Positions 53,046-63,189 of a DNA stretch of 64,000 nucleotides are shown piece after piece (position 1 is the stretch's first letter; each line of letters starts with the position of its first letter). The DNA is taken from NCBI RefSeq assembly GCF_030324495.1, contig NZ_JACAGN010000003.1:62001-126000 (forward strand), given 5' to 3'. Under the pieces are notes generated by a model, which did no database searches, had not been told where the DNA came from, and saw only the letters and a list, made by a program, of their open reading frames with translations. This DNA is from Myroides sp. 1354. GTDB lineage: Bacteria; Bacteroidota; Bacteroidia; Flavobacteriales; Flavobacteriaceae. The translations under genes were made by a program, and so were the position numbers.

Positions 53046-55697
53046 TTACTCACTTTTCTTTTTACCAAAAAGATCTTTCAATCCTTTGCCTATCTTTTCA
53101 ACCGCTTCTTCGGTTTCATTCTTTTTCTTTTCTCCTTCTCCATGCTGTGTTCCCTCTGCGTTGTCTTTATTTTTATTACCTCCGCTGAGTAAATCCTTCA
53201 ATGCATCTTTTCCTTTATCAATGTATTTATTCGCTTGATCTTCCGCAATTTGTTTGGTCAAATTCGTTACGACTTCATTCATATTCGTTCCTACTTTAGG
53301 CGCGCTGAAGTTACCCGTTAAATCCACTTTTACCGGAATAGCCTCGTATTTAGCACTTTCCTGGGGACTCAATTTACTCAGTAAATTCGCTACGTCAGAC
53401 CCCAACATTTTTGCAGGTACTTTAAAGTCTAAGGCATAATTCATTTGTTGGTCAAAACCGTGTTCTCCTGAAATTTGAACATTCATATCTTTCACTTTCA
53501 AATCAAAAGGCGATACTTGTACTTTACCGTCTTTAAATTTCAGGTGAATGCGTTTATTGTTCAAATCCAATTTACTCAAATCAATAAATTTCACTGCTGA
53601 ATCTAAAGAAGAAAGCAGTTTTGAGTTGGCAACATTCACTTGTGAATTTAAGATATCCCCCGTTAAATCCCCCGATAACGTATTCATAATAGGTGAAAAA
53701 TCACTGCCTTCTAACTGTCCATCTAATTGAATAGTAGCATTGATATTTCCAGCAATGATCCCCGCAATTGGAGCAATTTTTTTCAAGAACTCAAATTGAG
53801 TAAACGTTTCTTTAATATCTAACGTTTTCAAGCCTAAATCCATATTAAATTTAGGTTGTGTTCCTTTCGTAGAGACATCCCCTGCAAAAGCCAGTTTTCC
53901 ACCAAAGATATCTGTTGTCATATTCTCTAAACGCGCCGTTTCCTCTTTGACGATTAAACGCCCTTTTACATTCTTCAACGTCAGATTATCATAGACCACT
54001 GTTTTGGCATCTGCATTAATGGTACAATCTAAGAAAGCTGGTATTTTCAAAGCTTCTGTTGATGCAGTGGATTTAGCTTTATCTTCTTTCGGTTTATCTG
54101 TTGTGGCAGTAGCGGTATCTTCTTTCAATAAATCCGCTAAAATGAAATTAGTTGAACGTACATTAAAATTTCCTTTCAATGTTTGTTTATTAAACAAGAA
54201 ACCATATAAATTATCCAATCGCCCATCTGCAGCTACATCAGTTTGTCCTGTTACTAAAGCAAATTTATTTAAGCTTACATGATTGGGATTAAACGAAATG
54301 GCAGCTTCTTTGATATCCAACGGCTTTGCCATTGCATCTGAAGCAAAATGGAAATTAGTCAAACTAATATCTCCTGCATTCCTGATGTTTTGATACTGAC
54401 TTTTTTCTACGGAGTTCATATCAAAGTTCGTACTGACATTTGCTTTTAAGATTCCCGTTAAAGGAGTATCCATTTTTACGGGATAAGCTTTAGTTACATT
54501 AGCTAAATTAATCACTCCATTCAACTTCGCATCCACCAGTGGATTTTCACTTAAATTTTTAATATTGGCACTCGCATTAAATACATCTTGATCAACCTTA
54601 AAAGACAACTTATTCAAATCGACATAAGTGTCTTTCATCCATCCTGTTGTATTAACAACTTTCATATCCAAAGCAATTTGTTCAACAGCTTTAGGTAAAT
54701 CAGGATACTTAAAAGAAGCTTTATTGGCGGCCATTTCAATAGCTAGTGTTGGAATTGTCGTTTCTGTTAAATTCCCTTTTACTTTTCCTCCTACTCTAAA
54801 ATCTCCCGTTGTCGTAACTCCTTTTAATCCTCCAGCATAAGCTTCTGGGATTAGTCCTAAAAAGTTTTTAAAATCTGAATCTGGTGTAGCAAAAGACAAA
54901 TCAAAAGCTTGTCCATTTTCTAACAATTGGATTTGACCATCAAACTGCAAAGGCAATTGATTAATCAACGCTTTGTTTTCCTTGAAGGTATAAATCTGTT
55001 GATCCATATCCATACCAATCATCGCATCCAAAGACAACTGTACTTGATTCAAAAAAGAAGTTCCATCCAGAACAAAAGAAACCTTCGCCTTGGATTTCGT
55101 ATCTAAGTCTAACACATTAGCCGTTAGATTTCCTTTTCCTTCGTGATTAAACTCATCCATGACAAATTGCATTTTAGAACTTAGATCCGTATAAGTAATC
55201 TTGGTGTTTTCAATTTGATAATGTTGCAAAGCCAGCGAAAAAGGCTTGTCTTCTTTATCTTCTTCCTCCTCTTTATCTTCCTCGTCTTTCAACGCGATGT
55301 CATAGTTGGCAATCCCCTGTTCGTTTACTAAAACGTTAATTGCGGCATCTTTCAATAGGATTTCTTGAATATTCATGGGCTTGTCTGCTCCATTAAACAA
55401 TTCCATTACAGACATCTGCAATCCTATAGTCTTTGCATGCAATAAGGTATCTCCCGCAAAGGGTTCGTTATTGACAATAGTCAATCCATCTATCGTTACA
55501 GTCGCTTTGGGAAAATTCTTGAGTAAACTCAGATTAACTTTATCAAATGAAACGGTAGCCGTTAAATTATCATTGATTGTTTTGAGCACTAAATCTTGAA
55601 TTTTTCCTTTAAATAAAAAAGGTGCAGCAAGTAAAAGCAGGAATAATCCCACTATAATTCCACCGACCCATAATGCAATTTTCTTCTTCATAATCAT
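53046..55697 (-). CDS. AsmA/TamB-like inner-membrane family protein
   Basis: 883 residues. N-terminal membrane anchor (about residues 10-30), then AsmA-type repeats (FSFDKVNLSLLKNFPKATVTIDGLTI region, LLNAK..., DLGLKTLDIKE) through most of the length. A strongly acidic run (EDKEEEEDKED, about 138-150) and a charged tail (GEGEKKKNETEEAVEKIG) are unusual. AsmA-like proteins bridge inner and outer membranes for phospholipid transport. The partner TamL-like gene is 30 kb away at 20984. The start could also be the second ATG (MKKKIALW), two codons in. Confidence 0.82.
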   Translation of the reverse strand: MIMKKKIALWVGGIIVGLFLLLLAAPFLFKGKIQDLVLKTINDNLTATVSFDKVNLSLLKNFPKATVTIDGLTIVNNEPFAGDTLLHAKTIGLQMSVMELFNGADKPMNIQEILLKDAAINVLVNEQGIANYDIALKDEEDKEEEEDKEDKPFSLALQHYQIENTKITYTDLSSKMQFVMDEFNHEGKGNLTANVLDLDTKSKAKVSFVLDGTSFLNQVQLSLDAMIGMDMDQQIYTFKENKALINQLPLQFDGQIQLLENGQAFDLSFATPDSDFKNFLGLIPEAYAGGLKGVTTTGDFRVGGKVKGNLTETTIPTLAIEMAANKASFKYPDLPKAVEQIALDMKVVNTTGWMKDTYVDLNKLSFKVDQDVFNASANIKNLSENPLVDAKLNGVINLANVTKAYPVKMDTPLTGILKANVSTNFDMNSVEKSQYQNIRNAGDISLTNFHFASDAMAKPLDIKEAAISFNPNHVSLNKFALVTGQTDVAADGRLDNLYGFLFNKQTLKGNFNVRSTNFILADLLKEDTATATTDKPKEDKAKSTASTEALKIPAFLDCTINADAKTVVYDNLTLKNVKGRLIVKEETARLENMTTDIFGGKLAFAGDVSTKGTQPKFNMDLGLKTLDIKETFTQFEFLKKIAPIAGIIAGNINATIQLDGQLEGSDFSPIMNTLSGDLTGDILNSQVNVANSKLLSSLDSAVKFIDLSKLDLNNKRIHLKFKDGKVQVSPFDLKVKDMNVQISGEHGFDQQMNYALDFKVPAKMLGSDVANLLSKLSPQESAKYEAIPVKVDLTGNFSAPKVGTNMNEVVTNLTKQIAEDQANKYIDKGKDALKDLLSGGNKNKDNAEGTQHGEGEKKKNETEEAVEKIGKGLKDLFGKKKSE

Positions 55698-55717
55698 TTA
55701 ATTTTCATACAAAATAA

Positions 55718-55758
55718 CAAAAAAAAGAGTCAACTCAAGGTATTTGAGTTGACTCTTT
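55718..55758 (-). terminator. Terminator of sppA
   Basis: Perfect 15-bp stem (55724-55738 with 55744-55758), 5-base loop, T-run on the minus strand. Confidence 0.85.
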
Positions 55759-55781
55759 ACTTCTATTAGGTAAATCTTAAC

Positions 55782-57542
55782 CTATTGAATCTTAATTTCA
55801 AATGGCATAATCGCCTGAGCTCCTTTTAGGGAAGAAAAGTAATTTAATCGCTCCATCATTTCAAAATTCTCTTGTCCGATTTTTTCTTTCAGCAACTCAT
55901 CTTGGGTTTGCATAATAGATGCTCCTAAGAAATTGCGCAATAAATCGTTGAATTTTAATTCATATTCAGGGTAGCTCACTACGTTGTAATTTTCTATTTC
56001 CACTTTATTCGCTGCATACGCAATAGCATCACCTAGCCCACCTAATTCATCTACTAATCCTTTTTCTAAAGCATCTACTCCTGTCCAAACACGTCCTTGT
56101 GCAATCTCGTCTACCTTTTCAAAAGTCATTCCACGACCTGCCGCTACTCGGTTGACAAAGGTTTCATAGATAAATTCAATGCTTTCTGTTACTTCCGATT
56201 TAAATGATTCGTCTACTTTGCGGAATGGACTATAAGAAGCTGCATTTTGATGCGTTTTTACTTGTTCTGCATTAACGCCATATTTTGTGGCTAAAGTGCT
56301 AAAGTTTGGCAACATACCAAATACTCCTATCGATCCTGTGATTGTTGCTGGATCTGCAAAAATACGATCTGCACCACAAGAGATATAGTATCCTCCAGAA
56401 GCAGCTAAATCTCCCATAGATACAATTACAGGTTTAACTTTTTTCGTCAATTCGATTTCTCTCCAAATCAACTCAGAAGTTAGGGCACTTCCCCCTGGGC
56501 TATTTACACGCAATACAATGGCTTTTACTTTGTCGTTTTCACGTGCTTTTTTCAATGCTCGATTGATGGATCCTTCACCAATAAAACTCACATTCCCTTC
56601 TCCATTTAGGATTTGTCCTTGTGCATAAATCACGGCAATTTGATCCGTAGTCGATTTTTTTGTACTTGGTGCACCTGCTTTGATATATTCTAATACATCT
56701 ATTTTATTGTATTCTTTCTCTTGATCAAGATCTAATGCTTTTTTAATAGCCGCATGATATTCATCCACATACGCTACTTTATCTACCAATTTTACTTGTA
56801 ATGCTCTTTCAGGTGTTCTTGCAGCCAAGTTTGTAGCAATCGCATTCAGACTATCTACTGTTATATTTCTACTTTTTGAGATATCGTTAACTAAAGTGCT
56901 CCAAATAGAATTCAAGAATACAGTAATCTGTTCTCTATTCGCCTCGCTCATTTGTTTTTCTAGATAAGGTTCAACCGCACTTTTGTATTTTCCATGTCGA
57001 ATCACTTCCATGTGAACACCTGTTTGATCCTGCAGACCTTTTAAATACAAAATCTCTGTTGACAATCCGCGAAAATCTACCGCTCCAACGGGATTCACAT
57101 AGACAGTATCTGCTACTGAGCCCAAGTAATACTCACCTTGAGTAAATGCATCAGCATAGGATAAAACGAATTTCCCACTTTGTTTAAAATCTTGTAATTT
57201 CTCTCTGATTTCTCTGCGTTGTACAAACCCCAAAGAAGAAACATTATTCAAAATTGATATTCCCTTAATGCGGTCATCTTCTTTTGCTTGTTCAATTGCC
57301 ATCAATACATTCGATACTCCATCTTTATTTTCATCGCTAAAATTGAAATCTTTATAGCTAAATTTTCCGCCATAATCATATTGAACGGTAGATAAATCCA
57401 AAGTAAGTACCGAATTATCTTTTACAATCACTTTTTCAGAGCTTCCTGCTGCTGCTGCAATGACGATAAAAATAAAAAACAACAAACCGAAAAAGATAAA
57501 TAATCCCACGATTGTTGCTAATAAATTTCTTAAAAACTTCAT
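55782..57542 (-). CDS. sppA: Signal peptide peptidase SppA, 67K type
   Basis: A 586-residue inner-membrane protease digesting leftover signal peptides. N-terminal anchor (about residues 8-33), two tandem ClpP-like domains. The catalytic pair is split between them: the lysine in RHGKYKSAVEPY (K185 or K187) and the serine S382 in GDLAASGGYYISCG. Both are intact, as in E. coli SppA. Length agrees with the 67K form. Confidence 0.94.
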   Translation of the reverse strand: MKFLRNLLATIVGLFIFFGLLFFIFIVIAAAAGSSEKVIVKDNSVLTLDLSTVQYDYGGKFSYKDFNFSDENKDGVSNVLMAIEQAKEDDRIKGISILNNVSSLGFVQRREIREKLQDFKQSGKFVLSYADAFTQGEYYLGSVADTVYVNPVGAVDFRGLSTEILYLKGLQDQTGVHMEVIRHGKYKSAVEPYLEKQMSEANREQITVFLNSIWSTLVNDISKSRNITVDSLNAIATNLAARTPERALQVKLVDKVAYVDEYHAAIKKALDLDQEKEYNKIDVLEYIKAGAPSTKKSTTDQIAVIYAQGQILNGEGNVSFIGEGSINRALKKARENDKVKAIVLRVNSPGGSALTSELIWREIELTKKVKPVIVSMGDLAASGGYYISCGADRIFADPATITGSIGVFGMLPNFSTLATKYGVNAEQVKTHQNAASYSPFRKVDESFKSEVTESIEFIYETFVNRVAAGRGMTFEKVDEIAQGRVWTGVDALEKGLVDELGGLGDAIAYAANKVEIENYNVVSYPEYELKFNDLLRNFLGASIMQTQDELLKEKIGQENFEMMERLNYFSSLKGAQAIMPFEIKIQ

Positions 57543-57656
57543 ACTATTACGTTTTAATTCATTAGTAGTAAATATTGGTCAAATGTTACAAACTAAGTAT
57601 TTTAATTTCCTCCAATATCTCCTACAAAGTTAGCATTATTTAAAATTTCTTTTACT

Positions 57657-57664
57657 TACTTTTG
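57657..57664 (+). promoter_or_regulatory. -7 element for folK-dNK, near-leaderless
   Basis: TACTTTTG ends only 4 bases before the ATG at 57669. If used, the transcript would start at or just after the start codon. No good -33. Confidence 0.4.
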
Positions 57665-57668
57665 TCTC

Positions 57669-58805
57669 ATGAATACGCAGAACACGCTAGTTTTATCCCT
57701 TGGAACGAATCAAGGAGACAAAAAAGCAAACCTTAATCAAGCTATAAATCTAATCCACAACGAAGTAGGTACTGTTATTACAGTTTCACCTATCTACGAA
57801 TTTCCAGCATGGGGTTTTGAAAGTGAGCCATTTTTCAACTGTGCTTTAGTGATTCATACGCTTTTAGATGCTCAAACGGCAATTGTAAAAATCTTAGAGA
57901 CGGAAAAAAAACTAGGTCGCATCCGCAAAGAACAAATGGGTTATGCGGCGAGAATTATCGATATTGATATTATTGCTTTCAATGATGAAATCATCAATGA
58001 GCCAAATTTGGTAGTTCCTCATCCTTTAATGCAGGATCGTCTTTTCGTATTACAGCCTCTGGCAGATTTACAACTGGATTGGGTTCACCCTATATTCAAA
58101 AAAAACTGCAACCAATTGTTGCACGATTGTACGGACCAAACTACGTTTCAAAAAGTAGACGTATTATCAACCAAATTACAATCCCACCCACTGCGAAAAT
58201 TAAATTTTGTGGCGATTGAAGGAAATATTGGAGCCGGAAAAACAACCCTAACCCATCGCATTGCAGAAGATTTTAACGCGAAGAGTATTTTTGAAGGCTT
58301 TGCAGATAATCCTTTTTTACCAAAATTCTATCAAGACGCTAATCGCTATGCTTTTCCATTGGAGATGTCGTTCTTAGCCGATCGCTATTCTCAGCTTTCG
58401 GATGATTTAGCGCAATTTGATTTATTCAAAGAATTTATTATCGCCGATTATTATATTTTTAAATCGTTGATTTTTGCTCAAATCACTTTAGAAGAAGATG
58501 AATTTCGCTTATACCAACAAGTCTTTGACATTATGTATAAAGAAACACCTAAACCTGATTTATATGTTTTTCTTTATCAGAATACAGATCGTTTGCTAGA
58601 AAATATTCAGAAAAGAGGACGCTCCTATGAGAGTGATATTTCAGGACAATATTTGGATCAAGTGACTCAGGGGTATTTTAATTTCATGAAAACACTTCCA
58701 GCCGAAAAAGTATTGCGCATCGATATTTCAGATTTGGATTTTGTAGCCAATCAATCCGATTACATTTTTATCTTAGATCAAATCGAAGCCAAACTAACCA
58801 CATAA
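57669..58805 (+). CDS. folK: Fusion of HPPK (FolK) and a deoxynucleoside kinase
   Basis: 378 residues in two domains. Residues 1 to about 160 are 6-hydroxymethyl-dihydropterin pyrophosphokinase (folate synthesis): LSLGTNQGDKKANL, EFPAWGFESEPFFNC, IIDIDIIAFND with the catalytic DxD, and VPHPLMQDRLFVLQPL. Residues about 178-378 are a deoxynucleoside kinase with P-loop GNIGAGKTT (185-193) and RGRSYESDI lid. The reading frame is continuous with no stop or frameshift, so it is a true fusion, linking folate synthesis with nucleoside salvage. It resembles the separate kinase at 2713. Confidence 0.9.
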   Translation: MNTQNTLVLSLGTNQGDKKANLNQAINLIHNEVGTVITVSPIYEFPAWGFESEPFFNCALVIHTLLDAQTAIVKILETEKKLGRIRKEQMGYAARIIDIDIIAFNDEIINEPNLVVPHPLMQDRLFVLQPLADLQLDWVHPIFKKNCNQLLHDCTDQTTFQKVDVLSTKLQSHPLRKLNFVAIEGNIGAGKTTLTHRIAEDFNAKSIFEGFADNPFLPKFYQDANRYAFPLEMSFLADRYSQLSDDLAQFDLFKEFIIADYYIFKSLIFAQITLEEDEFRLYQQVFDIMYKETPKPDLYVFLYQNTDRLLENIQKRGRSYESDISGQYLDQVTQGYFNFMKTLPAEKVLRIDISDLDFVANQSDYIFILDQIEAKLTT

Positions 58806-58806
58806 A

Positions 58807-58842
58807 AAAAGCTCCAATAACCTTTTGTGTATTGGAGCTTTT
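58807..58842. terminator. Bidirectional terminator between folK-dNK and the TrmH gene
   Basis: Perfect 13-bp stem AAAAGCTCCAATA/TATTGGAGCTTTT; genes converge. Confidence 0.9.
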
Positions 58843-58847
58843 CCTTT

Positions 58848-59375
58848 TTATTGCATTTGCTGAAATAAATCCCAAACGACAATTCCTGCACTTACTGCTA
58901 TATTCAGCGAGTGTTTCGTTCCTATCTGTGGTATTTCAATTACCCCATCACTCAAATCGACAACACCTTGTGAAACACCTTTCACTTCATTTCCGAATAC
59001 TAAGGCATATTTTTTATCTGCTTCAATTTGAAAGTCGTTCAACATCACGCTATTTTCTACCTGTTCGATGGCTTGCACAGAAATGCCTTCTTCTTTTAAT
59101 CGGGCTACAACCTCAACAACATCTTTGACGTATTCCCAAGCTACAGTTTCCGTTGCTCCTAAAGCAGTTTTGTGTATTTCTTTATTGGGTGGAGTAGCTG
59201 TAATCCCACACAAGTATACTTTTTCTACTAAAAATGCATCGCAAGTTCTGAAAACAGACCCAATGTTGTGTAAACTTCTTACATCATCTAAGATCACAAT
59301 AATTGGCGTTTTTTCTGATGTTTTAAACTCGTCAACACTTTTTCTATCTAATTCGCTATTGGCTAATTTTCGCAT
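58848..59375 (-). CDS. TrmH family RNA methyltransferase
   Basis: A 175-residue SPOUT methyltransferase without the extra N-terminal substrate domain. VILDDVRSLHNIGSVFRTCDAFLVEKVYLCG (motif 1), ALVFGNEVKGVSQGVVDLSDGVIEIPQIGTKHSLNIAVSAGIVVWDLF (motifs 2 and 3). It is much shorter than the 246-residue paralogue at 20201, so the targets are likely different (tRNA Gm18 for TrmH-like proteins, but not shown). It has no close operon partner. Confidence 0.88.
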   Translation of the reverse strand: MRKLANSELDRKSVDEFKTSEKTPIIVILDDVRSLHNIGSVFRTCDAFLVEKVYLCGITATPPNKEIHKTALGATETVAWEYVKDVVEVVARLKEEGISVQAIEQVENSVMLNDFQIEADKKYALVFGNEVKGVSQGVVDLSDGVIEIPQIGTKHSLNIAVSAGIVVWDLFQQMQ

Positions 59376-59524
59376 AATACTCGACTATATTTCTGCAAAA
59401 GTATTGATTATACCGATACTAGTCCACTATTTCACACACGAAAATAAAAAACAAAATACTCCCTTTTTGATCAGATACCCTGTCAATACTTTTTCTTTTT
59501 TAACTAATCTTTCATATCGTTTAA

Positions 59525-59555
59525 TTGTTAAGCCTATTGAAGTTCAATACTTTTG
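59525..59555 (+). promoter_or_regulatory. Promoter of the FUSC-like gene
   Basis: -33 TTG 59525-59527, 20-base spacer, -7 TACTTTTG 59548-59555; ATG 17 bases downstream. Confidence 0.7.
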
Positions 59556-59572
59556 TAGGTTAAAAATTGAAT

Positions 59573-60085
59573 ATGTTCCACGAATTAATTAAAAAAGTAA
59601 TCACCTCTGCCGTCCTCATTTACACTGTACGTTGTCTTATTGGTTTCTGCATTGGCTATTACCTCTTTATTCACTTTAAGGATCACGAAACATTATGGAC
59701 GATTATTTCTATTATTCTCGTTATTTCTCCAGAAGGGCAAAATTCAAAAAAGCTATCCATTGAGCGATTTAAATCCAATTTGGTTGGATCTGTTGTTGGG
59801 TTAATTTGCTTGGAAATTCACACACCCAATTTATATGTCATCCTCTTTGGAATTGTGTTAACCATTTTAATCTGTTACTTCTTTAAAATCCTCAATATGG
59901 CACGTGTTGCATTAGTCGCTTTGGTGATTATTTTGGTTCAACCCATTACAGGATTAACAGAGATGACTCCCTTAATGCGCTTCTTAGCTGTAACTATAGG
60001 ATGCTTAATCGGTTTAATGGTTGTTATTTTAACGTCAATTCCCATCCGTCAATTGAAGCGTTACTACGATCTTCCATTATCGTAA
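59573..60085 (+). CDS. FUSC/aromatic acid exporter-like membrane protein (short)
   Basis: 170 residues from ATG 59573. About six hydrophobic segments with IISIILVISPEGQNSKKLSIERFKSNLVGSVVGLICLE, the FUSC/DUF939 pattern with the SxxR-like polar loop. Only the membrane domain is present; full-length FUSC proteins have about twice this length, so it may work as a dimer. Substrate unknown. Confidence 0.72.
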   Translation: MFHELIKKVITSAVLIYTVRCLIGFCIGYYLFIHFKDHETLWTIISIILVISPEGQNSKKLSIERFKSNLVGSVVGLICLEIHTPNLYVILFGIVLTILICYFFKILNMARVALVALVIILVQPITGLTEMTPLMRFLAVTIGCLIGLMVVILTSIPIRQLKRYYDLPLS

Positions 60086-60123
60086 AAAAACTGTTGCTTT
60101 TAGCTATCTCGTGAATCTTACTG

Positions 60124-60131
60124 TATATTTG
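60124..60131 (+). promoter_or_regulatory. -7 element for mutS
   Basis: TATATTTG, 32 bases before the ATG at 60164. Confidence 0.45.
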
Positions 60132-60163
60132 TAACTTCGTCTAAATACCTAAAAACACAAAAT

Positions 60164-62764
60164 ATGGCTGCGAAAGAGAAAGCGACAAAAGAAACTCCCT
60201 TAATGAAACAGTACAATGAAATAAAAGCGAAGTATCCCGACGCTTGTTTATTATTTCGCGTGGGGGATTTTTATGAGACTTTTGGAGAAGATGCCGTTCG
60301 AACCGCTCAAATTTTAGGTATTACCTTAACCAAACGCGGCGCCGGATCTTCTAGCGAAACTGAACTCGCTGGTTTTCCTCATCATTCCATTAATGTCTAT
60401 TTACCAAAATTAGTCAAAGCTGGACTTCGCGTAGCAATTTGCGATCAGCTAGAAGACCCCAAGATGACGAAAACAATTGTAAAGAGGGGTGTTACGGAAT
60501 TAGTAACTCCTGGTGTAGCATTGAACGATGAAGTTTTACAATCTAAATCCAACAACTTTTTATGCGCGGTTCACTTTACTAAAAAAGCATTAGGTATTGC
60601 TTTTTTAGATGTGTCAACGGGAGAATTTTTCACTGCTGAAGGGGATGAAGAATACATCGATAAATTATTGCAAAACTTTAATCCTAGTGAGATTTTAGTC
60701 CAAAAAAACAACAAAGTTACCTTTCAACAACAATTCGGATCAACCTATAACCTCTTCTTTTTGGACGATTGGGTTTTCAAAGAAGATTTTGCATTTGAAT
60801 CGCTGACCAAACACTTTCAAACCAATTCTCTAAAGGGATTTGGTATTGAGGATTTGACGGATGGAGTTATCGCTTGTGGAGCGGTTTTGCACTACTTATC
60901 AGAAACTCAACACACTAGAATTCAACATATTTCAAATATTCAACGCATTGCTGAAGATGCTTATGTATGGATGGATCGCTTTACCATTCGCAATTTAGAA
61001 CTATACCAAAGCAGCAATTTTAATGCGATTACCCTCTTAGATGTGATTGACAAAACGCTTTCTCCAATGGGGGGAAGATTGCTCAAACGCTGGTTAGCTC
61101 TTCCTTTAAAAAAGAAGAAAAATATTGTAGAGCGTCATGAAATTGTCGAACTACTCACACAACAACAAGATGTTCTTACCCATTTTCAAGAACAAATAAA
61201 AAAGATATCCGATTTAGAGCGTTTAACCTCTAAAATAGCCACAGGAAAAGTATCACCAAGGGAACTTTTGTATTTGAAAGAATCCTTAGATGCTATTATT
61301 CCACTCAAGGAACAAGCGTTAAAAAGCAAGAATGATGCTTTAAAGAGTATTGGAGATCAGCTACACGATTGTGGGTTATTGAGAGCGCGCATTGCTCAAA
61401 CGATACACCCTGATGCTCCTGTAGCCATCAGCAAGGGAAATGCCATTGCTTTTGGAATTAACGAAGAGCTCGATGAATTGCGCAACATCTCCTCTACAGG
61501 TAAAGGTTACCTAGATGAAATGGAGCAACGAGAGAGTCAAAACACGGGAATTCCCTCTTTAAAGATTGCGTTTAACAACGTATTTGGCTACTATATTGAA
61601 GTGCGTAATACCCATAAAGACAAAGTTCCAGCTGACTGGATCCGCAAGCAAACCTTGGTGAATGCTGAACGCTATATTACAGAAGAATTAAAAGCATACG
61701 AAAATAAAATCTTAGGCGCTGAAGAAAAAATAAGTCAGTTAGAAGGTCGCATTTACGAAGAATTTGTTCATTGGTGTGGACAGTACATTCAACCCGTTCA
61801 ACTCAACGCTCATTTGGTGGCTCAATTAGACTGTTTGTCTTCTTTTGCTCAATTGGCGTTAGAAAATAATTATGTACGTCCTACCCTTGATGATAGTTAT
61901 GATTTAGAAATCAAAGAAGGACGTCATCCAGTCATTGAAAAACAATTGCCTTTTGATAAACCTTATATTACCAACGACGTATTTTTAAACAATTCGACCC
62001 AACAAATTATCATGATTACGGGACCGAATATGTCAGGTAAATCTGCGATCCTACGTCAAACAGCTTTGATTGTGCTATTAGCTCAAATGGGATGTTTTGT
62101 TCCTGCCGCTGCTGTGCGCATGGGCGTAGTGGATAAAATATTTACGCGCGTTGGAGCATCAGATAATATTTCTATGGGTGAATCAACTTTTATGGTCGAG
62201 ATGAATGAAACGGCTTCCATTTTGAATAACATTTCTAATCGAAGCTTGGTGCTTTTGGATGAAATTGGCCGTGGAACAAGTACCTATGATGGAATTTCTA
62301 TCGCATGGGCCATTGCAGAGTTTTTACATCAACATCCCTCCAAACCCAAAACCTTGTTTGCGACGCATTATCACGAATTAAATGATATGCAAGAACACTT
62401 TGAAGGAGTAAAAAACTACAATGTTTCGGTAAAAGAATTAAAGGATAATGTATTATTCATTCGCAAATTAGTTCCTGGTGGAAGTGCACATAGTTTTGGT
62501 ATTCATGTAGCCAAAATGGCGGGCATGCCACAGATTGTCATTAATCGCGCGCAAAAGATGTTGAAACAATTGGAAAAAACACATCGAAATGACGATGAAA
62601 CGAGTTTAAAACCTGCGGAACAAGATTTACAATTGAGTATTTTTAATATTGACGACCCACTTTTGGCAAGTCTAAAAGATGAATTATCGGTTATTGATAT
62701 CAATACCCTAACTCCTGTAGAAGCTTTAATGAAGCTACACGAATTGAAAAAAATGATTCAATAA
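60164..62764 (+). CDS. mutS: DNA mismatch repair protein MutS
   Basis: An 866-residue ATPase that finds mismatches after replication and recruits MutL. The mismatch-binding F-x-E motif is in [13 protein letters not shown] (near residue 35). Walker [13 protein letters not shown] (about 620-632), Walker [16 protein letters not shown], and the signature THYHELNDM are intact. C-terminal NLQLSIFN-type tail ([10 protein letters not shown]) is typical of Bacteroidota. Length is normal. A terminator follows. Confidence 0.97.
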   Translation: MAAKEKATKETPLMKQYNEIKAKYPDACLLFRVGDFYETFGEDAVRTAQILGITLTKRGAGSSSETELAGFPHHSINVYLPKLVKAGLRVAICDQLEDPKMTKTIVKRGVTELVTPGVALNDEVLQSKSNNFLCAVHFTKKALGIAFLDVSTGEFFTAEGDEEYIDKLLQNFNPSEILVQKNNKVTFQQQFGSTYNLFFLDDWVFKEDFAFESLTKHFQTNSLKGFGIEDLTDGVIACGAVLHYLSETQHTRIQHISNIQRIAEDAYVWMDRFTIRNLELYQSSNFNAITLLDVIDKTLSPMGGRLLKRWLALPLKKKKNIVERHEIVELLTQQQDVLTHFQEQIKKISDLERLTSKIATGKVSPRELLYLKESLDAIIPLKEQALKSKNDALKSIGDQLHDCGLLRARIAQTIHPDAPVAISKGNAIAFGINEELDELRNISSTGKGYLDEMEQRESQNTGIPSLKIAFNNVFGYYIEVRNTHKDKVPADWIRKQTLVNAERYITEELKAYENKILGAEEKISQLEGRIYEEFVHWCGQYIQPVQLNAHLVAQLDCLSSFAQLALENNYVRPTLDDSYDLEIKEGRHPVIEKQLPFDKPYITNDVFLNNSTQQIIMITGPNMSGKSAILRQTALIVLLAQMGCFVPAAAVRMGVVDKIFTRVGASDNISMGESTFMVEMNETASILNNISNRSLVLLDEIGRGTSTYDGISIAWAIAEFLHQHPSKPKTLFATHYHELNDMQEHFEGVKNYNVSVKELKDNVLFIRKLVPGGSAHSFGIHVAKMAGMPQIVINRAQKMLKQLEKTHRNDDETSLKPAEQDLQLSIFNIDDPLLASLKDELSVIDINTLTPVEALMKLHELKKMIQ

Positions 62765-62791
62765 GTAAAAATACACTTAAAAATAGAGCAC

Positions 62792-62828
62792 AATCGACTT
62801 ACCTCAACGGGTAGGTCGATTTTTTTAT
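62792..62828 (+). terminator. Terminator of mutS
   Basis: AATCGACTTACC/GGTAGGTCGATT (one wobble), TCAAC loop region and T-run. Confidence 0.85.
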
Positions 62829-62901
62829 AAAAAATTTCACTTTTTTACCTCCTGACTACCAAACGATTAAAAAAAACATCAAAAAATAATAGGATTACGC
62901 A

Positions 62902-62932
62902 TTTGTACAAGTGAAAAATTGTTTTACATTTG
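62902..62932 (+). promoter_or_regulatory. Promoter of the tRNA-Gly/Leu pair
   Basis: -33 TTTG 62902-62905, 19-base spacer, -7 TACATTTG 62925-62932. The first tRNA starts 42 bases after the -7. Confidence 0.7.
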
Positions 62933-62973
62933 CACTCGCATTACAGAAATAATGCACACGATCATAAACGCTT

Positions 62974-63046
62974 GCGAAAATAGCTCAGTTGGTAGAGCGC
63001 AACCTTGCCAAGGTTGAGGTCGCGGGTTCGAACCCCGTTTTTCGCT
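62974..63046 (+). tRNA. tRNA-Gly(GCC)
   Basis: 73 nt; acceptor GCGAAAA/TTTTCGC, anticodon loop TTGCCAA (GCC), T-loop TTCGAAC, discriminator T; no encoded CCA. Confidence 0.95.
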
Positions 63047-63063
63047 CGAGAGTTTTTTATCAA

Positions 63064-63149
63064 GCTCGAGTGGTGGAAGTGGTAGACACGCTGGACTTAA
63101 AATCCAGTGAACAGTAATGTTCGTGCGGGTTCAAGTCCCGCCTCGAGTA
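63064..63149 (+). tRNA. tRNA-Leu(UAA)
   Basis: 86 nt class II tRNA; acceptor GCTCGAG/CTCGAGT, anticodon loop CTTAAAA (TAA), long variable arm, discriminator A; no encoded CCA. Confidence 0.95.
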
Positions 63150-63150
63150 C

Positions 63151-63188
63151 AAAAAAGTCCTAAGTTAACGCTTGGGACTTTTTTTTTT
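63151..63188 (+). terminator. Terminator of the tRNA pair
   Basis: AAAAGTCCTAAG/CTTGGGACTTTT (one wobble) with long T-run. Confidence 0.85.
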
Positions 63189-63189
63189 G

